From the NCBI GenBank assembly GCA_023255965.1, contig JAGDWE010000063.1, forward strand, positions 2,168 to 24,632: 22,465 nucleotides of DNA, in the 5' to 3' direction. Positions 7,048 through 14,457 of this stretch are shown here, piece after piece. The notes below the pieces were generated by a model. The model did not search any database. It had not been told where the DNA came from and saw only the letters and a list, made by a program, of their open reading frames with translations. A program made the position numbers and the translations under genes. Within the stretch, counting starts at the first letter, position 1. The number at the start of each line of letters is the position of its first letter. This DNA comes from Desulfurococcales archaeon. Its GTDB lineage: Archaea; Thermoproteota; Thermoprotei_A; Sulfolobales; NBVN01.

Positions 7048-7727
7048 AGTGTGAAATCAACTTCATCTGATATCTCCTTAGCTAATTTAATGACGTATTC
7101 TTTGAAATCATCATCGGCTCTATACCAAACATTGGGGGCTTTCCTTAAGCCCTTGAGTACCTGTACCATGATAGCTACTATACGTCCTACGTTGGCAGCG
7201 TCCAGCAATAACTTAGTATCGTCTAATGCATTGCCTTCACCAACGTAATATGCTAGGGCCCACGGAGGTATCACCATGCCGAGGCTATTGACTACAGCCA
7301 TTAAATTAGATATTAATGCGGTAGCGCCTTCATCACTCCCAACAGCTATTAAACCTGCTACCTTACCATCTAACCAGCTCCTGCCATCAACATATATCAT
7401 GTTTTCGAGAACCGTTAATCTATCTATGAAGTTCTTAAGATGCCCGCTGACGCCGAACCAGTATATAGGTGATGAGATTATTATCCCATCAGCATCGATG
7501 ACCTTAGGGTACAGTTTAACCATATCATCACTTATGGGACACGGATATGTGCATGCCATGATATCATCACTTACGCATCCAAGACATGGCCTGATCTCGT
7601 AGTCGTAGAGATTAATTAGCTCTACATCAGCCCCCTCATATCTCGCTAGCTCTAGAGCCAAACGTAAAGCCCTTAGCGCATTCCCATACGCCCTTGGAGA
7701 TCCATTAATCCCAAGCACCTTAATCAT
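7041..7727 (-). CDS. NAD(P)H-dependent FMN reductase / iron-sulfur flavoprotein-like
   Basis: A cytoplasmic flavodoxin-fold protein of 228 aa. The FMN phosphate loop is GINGSPRAYGN (6-16) and the second flavin loop SSPIYWFGVSGHLKNFIDR (85-103). Between them is a cysteine group Cys48, Cys51, Cys59 and Cys63 (PCLGC...CTYPC), reminiscent of archaeal iron-sulfur flavoproteins but with CxxC-x7-CxxxC spacing rather than the compact CxxCxxC-x5-C pattern. It may carry a [4Fe-4S] cluster or be a plain quinone/FMN reductase. A Shine-Dalgarno GGGGTG lies 4 nt before ATG 7727, with ATATATTTAC about 40 nt upstream as TATA box. No operon partner is seen. Confidence 0.8.
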   Translation of the reverse strand: MIKVLGINGSPRAYGNALRALRLALELARYEGADVELINLYDYEIRPCLGCVSDDIMACTYPCPISDDMVKLYPKVIDADGIIISSPIYWFGVSGHLKNFIDRLTVLENMIYVDGRSWLDGKVAGLIAVGSDEGATALISNLMAVVNSLGMVIPPWALAYYVGEGNALDDTKLLLDAANVGRIVAIMVQVLKGLRKAPNVWYRADDDFKEYVIKLAKEISDEVDFTLT

Positions 7728-7794
7728 TAAGCACCCCTCTAGTGTAGTTATTTTACCTTAGTAAATATATGGATTACTGCGATGTCAAGCAGTA

Positions 7795-7836
7795 TTACAA
7801 CTGAAGGCCCTGCCTTTAAAGGCGGGGATGAAGTCC
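7795..7836 (+). repeat. Solo hairpin repeat, copy A (IS605-end-like)
   Basis: The sequence ATTACAACTGAAGGCCCTGCC followed by TTTAAAGGCGGGGATGAAGTC. It contains the palindrome GCCTTTAAAGGC (7812-7823). Its first 21 nt match copy C at 18575 except for two substitutions, including the flank ATTACAACT, so the two are copies of one element rather than chance hairpins. Confidence 0.55.
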
Positions 7837-7869
7837 TATAAGGTCTTCCTGGTTATTAATTGCCTTGGT

Positions 7870-8098
7870 GACGAAGATGTTATTTGAGGGGGCCTCCGGG
7901 GGTGCACTTAGGTAAAAACTCTGTGGCGTGGGGTAATACGTGGCCTAAGCCCTACGCCTCCAGGCCGCGATGATGACCACAACTCCGAGTCTCCAAGGGG
8001 ATAGGGGTAATTGGCCGGAGATAGGCCCAGGATTAAACCCCGAAAAGCAGGGGGATGTAGCCCGAACCTCCAAGCCCTTAGGGCGGGGAGGAGGTCAG
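7870..8098 (+). mobile_element. Decayed 3' end of an IS200/IS605-type tnpB element, with terminal hairpin copy B
   Basis: A GC-rich island in AT-rich surroundings. From 7968 one frame reads MMTTTPSLQGDRGNWPEIG and on to LNPEKQGDVARTSKP, a proline/glycine-rich tail of the kind found at TnpB C-termini; upstream of that the same frame has several stops, and no zinc-finger or RuvC motif survives. It ends in AAGCCCTTAGGGCGGGGAGGAGGTCAG (8072-8098), the hairpin plus AGGAGGTCA end that I associate with right ends of archaeal tnpB elements, from memory and not from a search. In intact elements this region is also the scaffold of the TnpB guide RNA (omega/reRNA). No transposase remains. Confidence 0.5.
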
Positions 8099-8221
8099 TG
8101 TAAGGTTAGATTTCTGAGTTAATGATCGCCTAATACTAATTAACGCGTCTTGCTCGCTCTCCAAGTTTATTAGGATGAGGTTAGCGATACCATCAGCTTC
8201 CTCGATAGTTAAACCCAGTTA

Positions 8222-8809
8222 TTAAATGCTTAATTCATTTATAGATACGATGACGGCGCCCTCATCAAGCATTTCATCAACAGCTCTTTCTTCAGAGCCA
8301 GGGGGTATGTTTACCCCTTTAACAGCGTCTATCAGTAGGAATACCTGGAAACCTAGCCGAATGCCGTCTAAGGCGGTTGCCTTTACGCAGTAGTCTGTAG
8401 CCACTCCACATATGAACAACCTCTTAACACCTCTCCTACGTAGCGCCATATTTAAGTCCGTATCCTCAAAGCCGCTGTATGCCTCTTTATCGGGTCTAGT
8501 TGCCTTAGATACTATTAATGCATTGGCTGGCAGGGCTAGGCTAGGGTGGAATTCAGCCCCCCAAGTTCCTTGAATGCAGTGCGGCGGCCATGGACCACCC
8601 ACAGTATTAAATGATACATGATTAGGTGGGTGCCAGTCCCGTGTAGCTACTATAAATGCGTTTGACTTGCTGAATATTGATATGTATTCGTTGATCACAT
8701 TTACGATTTCATCGCCCTTAGGTACTGGTAACGCACCTCCGGGCATGAAGTCGTTCTGCATATCAACTATTATTAATGAGTCGAAGGGCCTTACCTTAAC
8801 TTTTGCCAT
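8222..8809 (-). CDS. pncA: Nicotinamidase
   Basis: Hydrolyses nicotinamide to nicotinate and ammonia in NAD salvage. The 195-aa protein is close in pattern to the Pyrococcus enzyme: VDMQNDFMPGGALPVP with catalytic Asp16, metal ligands Asp58 and His60 (TRDWHP) and His77 (PPHC), SKATRPDKEAYSGFEDTD with catalytic Lys102, and nucleophile Cys141 in CGVATDYCVKATALD. All key residues are present. ATG 8809 lies about 30 nt after an A/T box shared with the divergent membrane-protein gene, suggesting a leaderless transcript. Tandem stops end the gene. Confidence 0.93.
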   Translation of the reverse strand: MAKVKVRPFDSLIIVDMQNDFMPGGALPVPKGDEIVNVINEYISIFSKSNAFIVATRDWHPPNHVSFNTVGGPWPPHCIQGTWGAEFHPSLALPANALIVSKATRPDKEAYSGFEDTDLNMALRRRGVKRLFICGVATDYCVKATALDGIRLGFQVFLLIDAVKGVNIPPGSEERAVDEMLDEGAVIVSINELSI

Positions 8810-8829
8810 AGGATTCCCGCTAATATATG

Positions 8830-8848
8830 TAGTTAAAAATTAAAATTC
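8830..8848. promoter_or_regulatory. Shared A/T promoter box between nicotinamidase and the membrane-protein gene
   Basis: GTTAAAAATTAAAATT is roughly symmetrical and about 25-30 nt from both divergent starts (8809 minus, 8869 plus). Neither gene has a good Shine-Dalgarno sequence, which fits leaderless transcription in both directions. Confidence 0.45.
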
Positions 8849-8868
8849 TGAACCAACTAATAAATGGT

Positions 8869-9255
8869 ATGCCGCCATTAAGTGATGATAGGGTTAGTAC
8901 AGCCTACATACTCACTTTAATAGGTTCGATACTTACGTTGGTGACTGGGTTGTTTTTCCTCTTGCTCTTCTCAACGCTTACGACATACGTAGGTCACGGA
9001 CGATTCGGGAATATTTTTATGTCATTAATTCCATTTATGAGTGCCGCTTTAATACCGTTAATGGCATTTATTATGCTATTGCCAGGCATCGTGGGATTGA
9101 TGGCCTCACTCCTCATAAGGACTGGCCACTTACTAACCGGGGGGATACTTTCAATAGTTGCTGCACTAATGTCTATACCGTTAATACTGGGGACCCTATT
9201 CGTTGGTTTTCTAACATTACTTATTGGTGGTGTACTATCCTTAACACGTAGTTAG
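8869..9255 (+). CDS. Small four-helix membrane protein of unknown function
   Basis: A 128-aa, strongly hydrophobic protein with about four membrane segments (roughly residues 12-37, 46-70, 73-98 and 100-124) and glycine-rich helices such as LLPGIVGLMASLL. There is no catalytic motif. The overall look recalls small DUF-type membrane proteins found in many archaea, but I cannot assign a family. ATG 8869 is preceded by the shared A/T box at 8830-8848. Its end overlaps the end of the convergent trmO-like gene by 4 nt. Confidence 0.65.
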   Translation: MPPLSDDRVSTAYILTLIGSILTLVTGLFFLLLFSTLTTYVGHGRFGNIFMSLIPFMSAALIPLMAFIMLLPGIVGLMASLLIRTGHLLTGGILSIVAALMSIPLILGTLFVGFLTLLIGGVLSLTRS

Positions 9256-9743
9256 ATTCCGTATCTATGTATCTCCCTAGCCTTATTCATAAGGCTAGCG
9301 TACCAGTCAGGTAACTTAATGTCATGTATGGCCCTATCAGGGGTATACGCCCTTAAATCTATTACTGGAGTCCCATTAAAGAGATCTAAGCCATCAACGT
9401 AGAGGTACCTACCTTTACGCTCAAGCAGCTTAACTATAGTTATAGCTATGGGGTTAGGTCTGTGTGGTGAGTCGGTGCAGAAGACACCTACCTCAGGTAC
9501 TTCATCAGGCTTTAGCCCTAATCTGATCAATCTCTTAGGCCTTACTTTAAGGACCTTCCTTAGTTCATCGTCGACCTTATGTAGGTACGCTACAACGATT
9601 ATATGAGAGAAGCCATCAATACCATGAAGTCCTCCCTCATATTCGGGGAATACTTCGATGATTCCTAAAACCCCCTCAAGGGAACTTCTAATAACCTCAT
9701 CATCAAACTCCGTATGGATTACCCCTATAGGCTTTAAGTACAT
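9252..9743 (-). CDS. trmO: TrmO-like tRNA (adenine-N6)-methyltransferase (TsaA/UPF0066 family)
   Basis: A member of the TsaA/YaeB family, whose E. coli protein methylates N6 of threonylcarbamoyl-adenosine at tRNA position 37 using SAM. Family marks are the start YLKPIGVIHTEF, the FSHIIVVAYLH strand, GVFCTDSPHRPNPIAITIV (the conserved SPHRPNPI motif) and the closing IDLRAYTPD. I start at ATG 9743 (163 aa) rather than the TTG five codons upstream, because a clear TATA box (TTATAAA, 9762-9768 minus) sits 20-26 nt before it, which would place transcription start at this ATG and leave the TTG outside the mRNA. The protein begins with the conserved residues from this start. Confidence 0.85.
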   Translation of the reverse strand: MYLKPIGVIHTEFDDEVIRSSLEGVLGIIEVFPEYEGGLHGIDGFSHIIVVAYLHKVDDELRKVLKVRPKRLIRLGLKPDEVPEVGVFCTDSPHRPNPIAITIVKLLERKGRYLYVDGLDLFNGTPVIDLRAYTPDRAIHDIKLPDWYASLMNKAREIHRYGI

Positions 9744-9760
9744 GAAGTGCTCACCCAAGG

Positions 9761-9769
9761 TTTATAAGC
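9761..9769 (-). promoter_or_regulatory. TATA box of the trmO-like gene
   Basis: GCTTATAAA on the minus strand, centred about 22 nt from ATG 9743. This decides the start of the trmO-like gene as leaderless. The near-palindrome GGTTTATAAGCC could also act toward larE (start 9783), but it is rather close to that start. Confidence 0.5.
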
Positions 9770-9782
9770 CTAGGTTATATTA

Positions 9783-10622
9783 ATGCTTACGGGTATTAAA
9801 ATCAGCTGCCTAGATGCAATTAATGAGTTAAAGAGGTGGTTTAGGGCATTTAACCGCGTTGGAATCATGTTATCAGGCGGCGTGGATAGCACTACCTTAC
9901 TGGCAGTAGCTGTTGAGGTATTGGGCAACCACAACGTCATAGCTGTAACTGTGGCCTCGCCAGTACACCATTCTAAGGACTTAGATGATGCCAAGAGGTA
10001 CTGCGATCTCCTTAACGTCAGGCACGTAGTTATCGAGGCCCCTGAATTGATGAATATCGAGGAATTCGCTAGGAACGATCTAATGAGGTGTTACTACTGT
10101 AAGAAGTTTATGGTAAGCAAGATCTTAAGCTCTATCAAAGACGTTGACGTATTTATTGAGGGAACTAACGCAGATGATGTAAGATACGACTTCAGGCCGG
10201 GCTATAAAGCTATTAAGGAGTTCAAGCAATTAATTAGGAGTCCTTACATCGAATTGTCGATATCTAAGGAGTGTATTAGATCGATCGCTAAGTCGTTGGG
10301 GCTGGATATCCACAACAAACCGCCTAATTCATGCCTAGCCACTAGGATCCCCTATGGAAGTAGAATAACCTTAGACTTAATAAATCGCATTAGAAACGCT
10401 GAGGACTACTTAATTAAATTAGGTTTTCAGGTAGTTAGGGTTAGGGTGCATGGGGATATGGCCAGGATCGAGGTAGGTATTGATGAGATGCCTAGGTTGA
10501 TTGAATACGAGGTCAGGTCAGGCATAATTAGATACGTTAAGTCCTTGGGATTTAAGTACGTGGTGCTAGATTTAGAGGGGTATAGGAGTAGTGGAGGAAC
10601 CTTAGTATCGAGTGATCAGTGA
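9783..10622 (+). CDS. larE: LarE, ATP-dependent sulfur transferase for the nickel-pincer nucleotide cofactor
   Basis: Converts the biscarboxylic pyridinium mononucleotide into its bis-thiocarboxylic form during synthesis of the nickel-pincer cofactor of lactate racemase and relatives. The ATP pyrophosphatase loop is MLSGGVDSTTLL (29-40), followed by NADDVRYDFRPG (129-140). Three cysteines are present: Cys103 and Cys106 (RCYYCKK) and Cys184 (NSCLATRIP). This is the three-cysteine type which, as known for Thermotoga and methanogen LarE, binds a [4Fe-4S] cluster that delivers sulfur catalytically, as opposed to the single-cysteine Lactobacillus enzyme that sacrifices its own sulfur. It is the first of larE, larB, larC on one strand. 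The length (279 aa) is normal. Confidence 0.93.
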   Translation: MLTGIKISCLDAINELKRWFRAFNRVGIMLSGGVDSTTLLAVAVEVLGNHNVIAVTVASPVHHSKDLDDAKRYCDLLNVRHVVIEAPELMNIEEFARNDLMRCYYCKKFMVSKILSSIKDVDVFIEGTNADDVRYDFRPGYKAIKEFKQLIRSPYIELSISKECIRSIAKSLGLDIHNKPPNSCLATRIPYGSRITLDLINRIRNAEDYLIKLGFQVVRVRVHGDMARIEVGIDEMPRLIEYEVRSGIIRYVKSLGFKYVVLDLEGYRSSGGTLVSSDQ

Positions 10623-10692
10623 GGTAACCGCCTCTTCATCAACTATTCGTTCCCCGAAAAATTCATCATCCACACTAGATAGTTTGTTATAG

Positions 10693-10702
10693 ATTTTTAA
10701 GC
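10693..10702 (+). promoter_or_regulatory. TATA box of larB
   Basis: ATTTTTAAGC, about 33 nt before the ATG at 10731 in the 108-nt gap between larE and larB. It suggests that larB can be transcribed independently with a very short leader. Confidence 0.35.
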
Positions 10703-10730
10703 ATAAATTCTATGATGTCCAGGGTATTTA

Positions 10731-11510
10731 ATGGATTTAAGGTCTATTCTTAAGCAGCTAGTTAACGGTAACTTAAGCTTAGATGATGCTGAGAAGCTAA
10801 TTAAACTACTTGCCATCGAGGAGCTGAGTAACGTATTATTCGACGCTGGCAGGGAACTACGTAGAGGGATTCCGGAAGTGGTTTTAGCTGAGGGTAAGGA
10901 CTTAGGCACCTTATTATCAATTACAAGGGAATTGGTGCCTAAATATGGCAGGGTAGTGATTTCTAGGGTTCCTAGGGAGTACATGTCCAGTTTAATAAGC
11001 AACTTAGGTGATTTCGACGTAAGCGCTTACGAGGACGCTAGATTAGTTGTAGTTAGGAGTAAGGGTTACGTAGGTGGGGAACTTAAGTGTAGGGTTGCGG
11101 TAGTTACTGCAGGTACTGCGGACATACCTATTGCTAGGGAGGTTGAAGCAATTCTCAACGAATACGGGTGTCAAGTTAAATCGATCTATGATGTAGGTGT
11201 TGCAGGTCTTCAGAGGGTTATAAGTGCTGCCAAGACGATTAAGGAATTCGATGCTGACGTAGCAGTAGTTATAGCTGGTAGGGAGGGGGCGCTACCATCA
11301 GTTATATCATCACTACTAGATATACCGATCATCGGATTACCCACATCACATGGTTATGGATTCGGCGGGTCGGGCATCTCAGCGCTTATGTCGATGCTTC
11401 AAACATGTTCCTTGGGGATCGCAGTAGTTAACATAGATGGTGGGGTTGCAGCGGCGCTATTTACCCTACTAATATGTAGGAGGTTAAGTAAAGCTAGGTC
11501 GCATGGCTAG
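10731..11510 (+). CDS. larB: LarB, pyridinium-3,5-biscarboxylate mononucleotide synthase
   Basis: Carboxylates nicotinate adenine dinucleotide at C5 and hydrolyses it, the first step of nickel-pincer cofactor synthesis. The C-terminal two thirds show the PurE-like fold: VVTAGTADIPIAREVE (124-139), YDVGVAGLQRV (153-163), GREGALPSV (183-191), PTSHGYGFGGSG (204-215) and the closing NIDGGVAAA. The N-terminal helix-rich part (1-60) matches the LarB-specific extension. Length (259 aa) is usual. It is separated from larE by 108 nt and from larC by 118 nt, each gap with its own A/T box, so the three genes may not be a single tight operon. Confidence 0.93.
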   Translation: MDLRSILKQLVNGNLSLDDAEKLIKLLAIEELSNVLFDAGRELRRGIPEVVLAEGKDLGTLLSITRELVPKYGRVVISRVPREYMSSLISNLGDFDVSAYEDARLVVVRSKGYVGGELKCRVAVVTAGTADIPIAREVEAILNEYGCQVKSIYDVGVAGLQRVISAAKTIKEFDADVAVVIAGREGALPSVISSLLDIPIIGLPTSHGYGFGGSGISALMSMLQTCSLGIAVVNIDGGVAAALFTLLICRRLSKARSHG

Positions 11511-11520
11511 TGAGCTACGA

Positions 11521-11548
11521 CTGAAAGCCCCGTAATTTATGGCTGGGG
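11521..11548. terminator. Hairpin-capable sequence after larB
   Basis: CTGAAAGCCCCGTAATTTATGGCTGGGG can pair AGCC with GGCT or CCCC with GGGG. It begins 10 nt after the larB stop. It faintly resembles the start of the solo hairpin repeats (ACTGAAAGCCC), but the AGGAGGTCA end is missing, so I leave it as a possible 3' hairpin. Confidence 0.25.
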
Positions 11549-11592
11549 TAATAGCTTATAAGCCTCGCATCCTATAAGTAGTTATTATAGTG

Positions 11593-11620
11593 CTCACTAC
11601 TTAGTATGATGGGTGGTGAG
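11593..11620 (+). promoter_or_regulatory. Leader hairpin that would mask the larC Shine-Dalgarno
   Basis: CTCACTAC (11593-11600) can pair with GTGGTGAG (11613-11620) over 8 bp with one G-U pair and a 12-nt loop. The right arm is the ribosome binding site of larC (GGTGGTGAG, 8 nt before ATG 11629). TATA-like GCTTATAAGCC (11551-11561) would start the transcript near 11580, so the hairpin would be inside the leader. Confidence 0.4.
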
Positions 11621-11628
11621 TTTAAGCG

Positions 11629-12873
11629 ATGAATAATGCGCTGGTAGTCGATCCATCGATCTCTGGCGTCTCAGGCGATATGCTAGTCGCTATGTTAGTT
11701 GACTTAGGCGGTGACGTTAAATTATTAAATGATGTCGTCGAATCGCTAGAGAAGTTACCCCATGTTAGGGAATTTAGAGTAACGATTGAAGATGTCCTAA
11801 GGAGTAATGTAAAGGCTAAGTGGCTTAAGATCGCGGCTTCTGAGGTTAGGGACGACCATGTTGTAGGTAGGGATTTAATTAAGTGGATGGATCAAGTAAT
11901 TAATGACTTAGGATTGGAGGGTCGATTACGTGATTTAGCTTTCAATGTATTAAATAAATTACTTAAGTACGAGTCATTAATTCATAATTCAACCCCTCAT
12001 GACGTACGTCTGCATGAGATTGGATCTGCTGACACGATATTCGATATAGTTGCTACCATCGCCTTAATGAACGACTTAGGTTTAATTAATGGGGCAACAT
12101 ACTCCCTGCCAGTGGCAGTAGGAGGAGGCACCGTGAAGGGAGGACATGGATTAATGCCGTGCCCTGCCTACCTAACCTTAGAGATACTTAAGGAGAGCAA
12201 CTACTACTTGGTTGGGGGCCCTATAGATGAGGAACTAACTACACCGACTGGGGCAGCATTACTTACTACGCTGTTTAAGCCTATTAGGTACTTGCCACTA
12301 ATGAAGGTCAGAAAGGTAGGTTACGGCGCTGGTAGTAAGGCATTTAAGGGGATTTCAAATGTCCTTAGGGGTATTCTAGGATGCGTTGATGACTTAAATC
12401 CCTTAGATTATGAGGAGATATATGTTATTGAGTGTAACGTAGATGACGTCACTGGTGAGATTCTCGGCCATGCAATAAACAGGATGATTGAATTAGGGGC
12501 TTTAGATGCATCTGTAATATCAGCGTTAGGTAAGAAGGGGAGGCCTAGCTATATAGTTAAAGCATTAAGCAGGGAGGAGACGATTAGTGAGCTAGTTAAG
12601 TACATGATCTCAGAGCTAGGGACCCTTGGAGTTAGGGTGTTTAAGGTTGGTAGGTACGTTGTACCCTATAGGGAGTTAAGGGAATTAAGCGTAGTTGTTG
12701 ATGGGAGGGAATTTAAGGTGAGAGTTAAAGTGAGCAAGGATAGTGACGGAAGGGTTATTAGGGTTAAGCCGGAATTCAGCGACTTAGAAAGCATCTCTAA
12801 GTCGTTAGGCATCCCAGTTAATGATGTCATTAAATGCTTCTTAAGGCAATACAGTAACTTAAACTTAAGCTAA
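11629..12873 (+). CDS. larC: LarC, nickel insertion cyclometallase
   Basis: Inserts nickel into the pincer nucleotide in a CTP-dependent reaction, the last step of cofactor synthesis. The 414-aa protein is a single full-length frame, whereas in Lactobacillus the two parts are joined by programmed frameshifting. Motifs seen: VVDPSISGVSGDMLVA (6-21), RLHEIGSADTIFDIVAT (127-143), VGGGTVKGGHGLMPCPA (164-180), EELTTPTGAALL (201-212) and, in the C-terminal domain, ECNVDDVTGEILGH (268-281) and KKGRPSY (302-308). The start has a strong GGTGGTGAG 8 nt upstream, inside a leader hairpin. It ends 13 nt before the end of a convergent membrane-protein gene. Confidence 0.93.
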   Translation: MNNALVVDPSISGVSGDMLVAMLVDLGGDVKLLNDVVESLEKLPHVREFRVTIEDVLRSNVKAKWLKIAASEVRDDHVVGRDLIKWMDQVINDLGLEGRLRDLAFNVLNKLLKYESLIHNSTPHDVRLHEIGSADTIFDIVATIALMNDLGLINGATYSLPVAVGGGTVKGGHGLMPCPAYLTLEILKESNYYLVGGPIDEELTTPTGAALLTTLFKPIRYLPLMKVRKVGYGAGSKAFKGISNVLRGILGCVDDLNPLDYEEIYVIECNVDDVTGEILGHAINRMIELGALDASVISALGKKGRPSYIVKALSREETISELVKYMISELGTLGVRVFKVGRYVVPYRELRELSVVVDGREFKVRVKVSKDSDGRVIRVKPEFSDLESISKSLGIPVNDVIKCFLRQYSNLNLS

Positions 12874-12886
12874 AGATGACGTAGCG

Positions 12887-13354
12887 TTAGGGGATCATGA
12901 AGAGGCGTTTTACGATCTCAATCCCTAGGTACGAGGCGGTAAGTACTATTAATGAGGCGATTAACACGCCTACCTCTATGGCTAACAACGCCTTAGCTTT
13001 ATCCATCCCTAAAAGGTAAGCAACTAACGAACCAGTCCACGCACCAGTGCCAGGTAGTGGAATGGCTACAAATATAGATAACCCTATTAAGCCATAACTA
13101 CTCACCGCCCTAGAACCCTTAGATCTAGCGCTATTTAAGATCTTAATGTAGATGTTACGTAGTCCGGTAGGTACGTACCTAGAGTTCTTTATAATTCTAT
13201 CTATATAGTTAAGTATAATCATAGCCGTAGGGGCTATGAGTAAGTTACCGATGATACATGTGAATACCGCCTCTAGTGCTTCATGGCCACTAAAGAATAT
13301 AAAAGCTAATGGTATAGAGCCCCTGATCTCAGTTATAGGGCTAATTGAAATCAT
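12887..13354 (-). CDS. Small integral membrane protein of the 'small multidrug export' family (PF06695-like)
   Basis: A 155-aa membrane protein with about four to five hydrophobic segments and the family's two landmark loops, SPITEIRGSIPLAF near the N-terminus and FVAIPLPGTGAWTGSLVAYLLG (about 94-115). The biochemical role is not known despite the family name. The start is uncertain: ATG 13354 gives a shortened first helix, while the same frame stays open upstream (IDIIKLLLLL) and a strong Shine-Dalgarno GGGAGGG (13392-13398) lies about 35 nt before that ATG, 7 nt before an ATA codon at 13384. It follows lplA closely on the same strand (its ATG is 47 nt beyond the lplA stop) and is probably cotranscribed. 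Confidence 0.75.
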   Translation of the reverse strand: MISISPITEIRGSIPLAFIFFSGHEALEAVFTCIIGNLLIAPTAMIILNYIDRIIKNSRYVPTGLRNIYIKILNSARSKGSRAVSSYGLIGLSIFVAIPLPGTGAWTGSLVAYLLGMDKAKALLAIEVGVLIASLIVLTASYLGIEIVKRLFMIP

Positions 13355-13401
13355 TAATAGTAGCAGTAGTTTAATGATATCTATTTTAACTCCCTCCCTT
13401 G

Positions 13402-14457
13402 TTATACTGCTCCGGAGCTATCCCTATAGCATTTAATTATGAGATCGGCTAATTCCTTAAAATCCAGGCCGTGTATCGTTCCATGAGTCTCCGCAATCTT
13501 CTGCATCTCGCTCTCTACATCACTAATAGCTATCCACTTAAGCCTGGATTCAATATAATTGATTAAGTTATTAGGGTATGCGAAGAAATCGCCAGTAATT
13601 AATACGTTTTCTAAGACGTTTTCATAGGTCTTCAAATATATTCTCAGCAATCCTGCTCGAGTCTTGTATGTACATATGTTTACGAAGCCCTTACCCCTCC
13701 TAGACTCATATATCCATTCAATGCTTCTATACTTATCAATCAAGGCGTTTAATTCATTTAACTCCCATTCATTTAAATCGCCATCACTTAACTCTACGCC
13801 AAAAACATCAGTAACTGCTTTCTTGAAGGCCTCTATTACTTCATTAATGCTTGGCTTATAACCTAACTCCCTCTTAACCGTGGTTATCCTCTCCTCGAAA
13901 CTTTTAATTGCTTTATCACTTATTTTCTCTACCGGTAGCTTTAAGACTTTAAGCATAAGCTCGATGTTGAAGTCCAGCAATGTTGTTCCACAGTACATTA
14001 CTCCATCGTAATCCATATATAAGCCTGTACCAGAGATCTTACGCCCATTAACTTCGATATCATTCTTAGGTCTAAATTTAGCGTTTACTACGCCTAAGTG
14101 ATGAAATGCCTTAAGAGGAACTTGCACTAGGTACTCATAGATCCCTCCTACATCTAAATTACTTACCATCGTCTTAGGTACCCATATTTCCCAGCCTGGA
14201 GTGTCCTCGTACATTAAAATGGCTCCACCCCCCGACGGCCTCCTATTAATTCTTAACCCTAACTCACGGGCTAAATCAACGTTTACCTCCTCATAAACGT
14301 CTTGATTAAATCCAACTAATATTGCAGGGGGATTAAACACATTTACGCGTACTGTCGGAGGTGCCTTATTCAATCCTACGGACTTAGTTATGACTTCCTC
14401 AGTTGCTAGTAGGTAATCGTCTTGCGCGATATGATGGAGGAATCTCCATACACGCAT
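13402..14457 (-). CDS. lplA: Lipoate-protein ligase A with fused C-terminal domain
   Basis: Activates lipoate (or octanoate) with ATP and attaches it to a lysine of the H protein or 2-oxoacid dehydrogenase E2. The catalytic domain (about 1-250) has the lipoate-binding loop RRPSGGGAI (72-80), KNDIEVNGRKISGTG with catalytic Lys140, and YCGTTLL. Residues about 255-351 look like the LplA C-terminal (accessory) domain, which in Thermoplasma is a separate protein, LplB; here both are in one 351-aa chain, as in E. coli. It is divergent from lipS2, with which it shares an upstream region; TATA-like GTTTTAAATATC (about 14487-14498, minus) lies about 34 nt before ATG 14457. Context supports a complete lipoylation gene group. 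Confidence 0.9.
   Translation of the reverse strand: MRVWRFLHHIAQDDYLLATEEVITKSVGLNKAPPTVRVNVFNPPAILVGFNQDVYEEVNVDLARELGLRINRRPSGGGAILMYEDTPGWEIWVPKTMVSNLDVGGIYEYLVQVPLKAFHHLGVVNAKFRPKNDIEVNGRKISGTGLYMDYDGVMYCGTTLLDFNIELMLKVLKLPVEKISDKAIKSFEERITTVKRELGYKPSINEVIEAFKKAVTDVFGVELSDGDLNEWELNELNALIDKYRSIEWIYESRRGKGFVNICTYKTRAGLLRIYLKTYENVLENVLITGDFFAYPNNLINYIESRLKWIAISDVESEMQKIAETHGTIHGLDFKELADLIIKCYRDSSGAV

Larger units (their letters stand above)
7728..8221. other. Gene-free stretch with IS605-type remnants
   Basis: About 490 nt without an intact gene. It contains the promoter of the FMN reductase gene (near 7764-7773), a solo hairpin repeat (7795-7836), a GC-rich decayed TnpB-type 3' region (about 7870-8098) and a stretch (8099-8221) just after the nicotinamidase stop. 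On the minus strand the last stretch reads open in one frame for about 40 codons (LGLTIEEADGIANLI...) with no start codon, perhaps the end of a lost gene. Confidence 0.5.

Noticed and set aside
7968..8098. A surviving tnpB gene
   Set aside because: Stops interrupt the frame just upstream, and no RuvC or zinc-finger motifs are found; only a C-terminal tail and the end hairpin remain.
9744..9758. TTG 9758 as start of the trmO-like gene
   Set aside because: The TATA box at 9762-9768 is too close, so the transcript would begin after this codon; ATG 9743 fits a leaderless start and the family's N-terminus.
11521..11548. Fourth copy of the IS605-like hairpin
   Set aside because: Only ACTGAAAGCCC is shared; the stem differs and the AGGAGGTCA end is missing.
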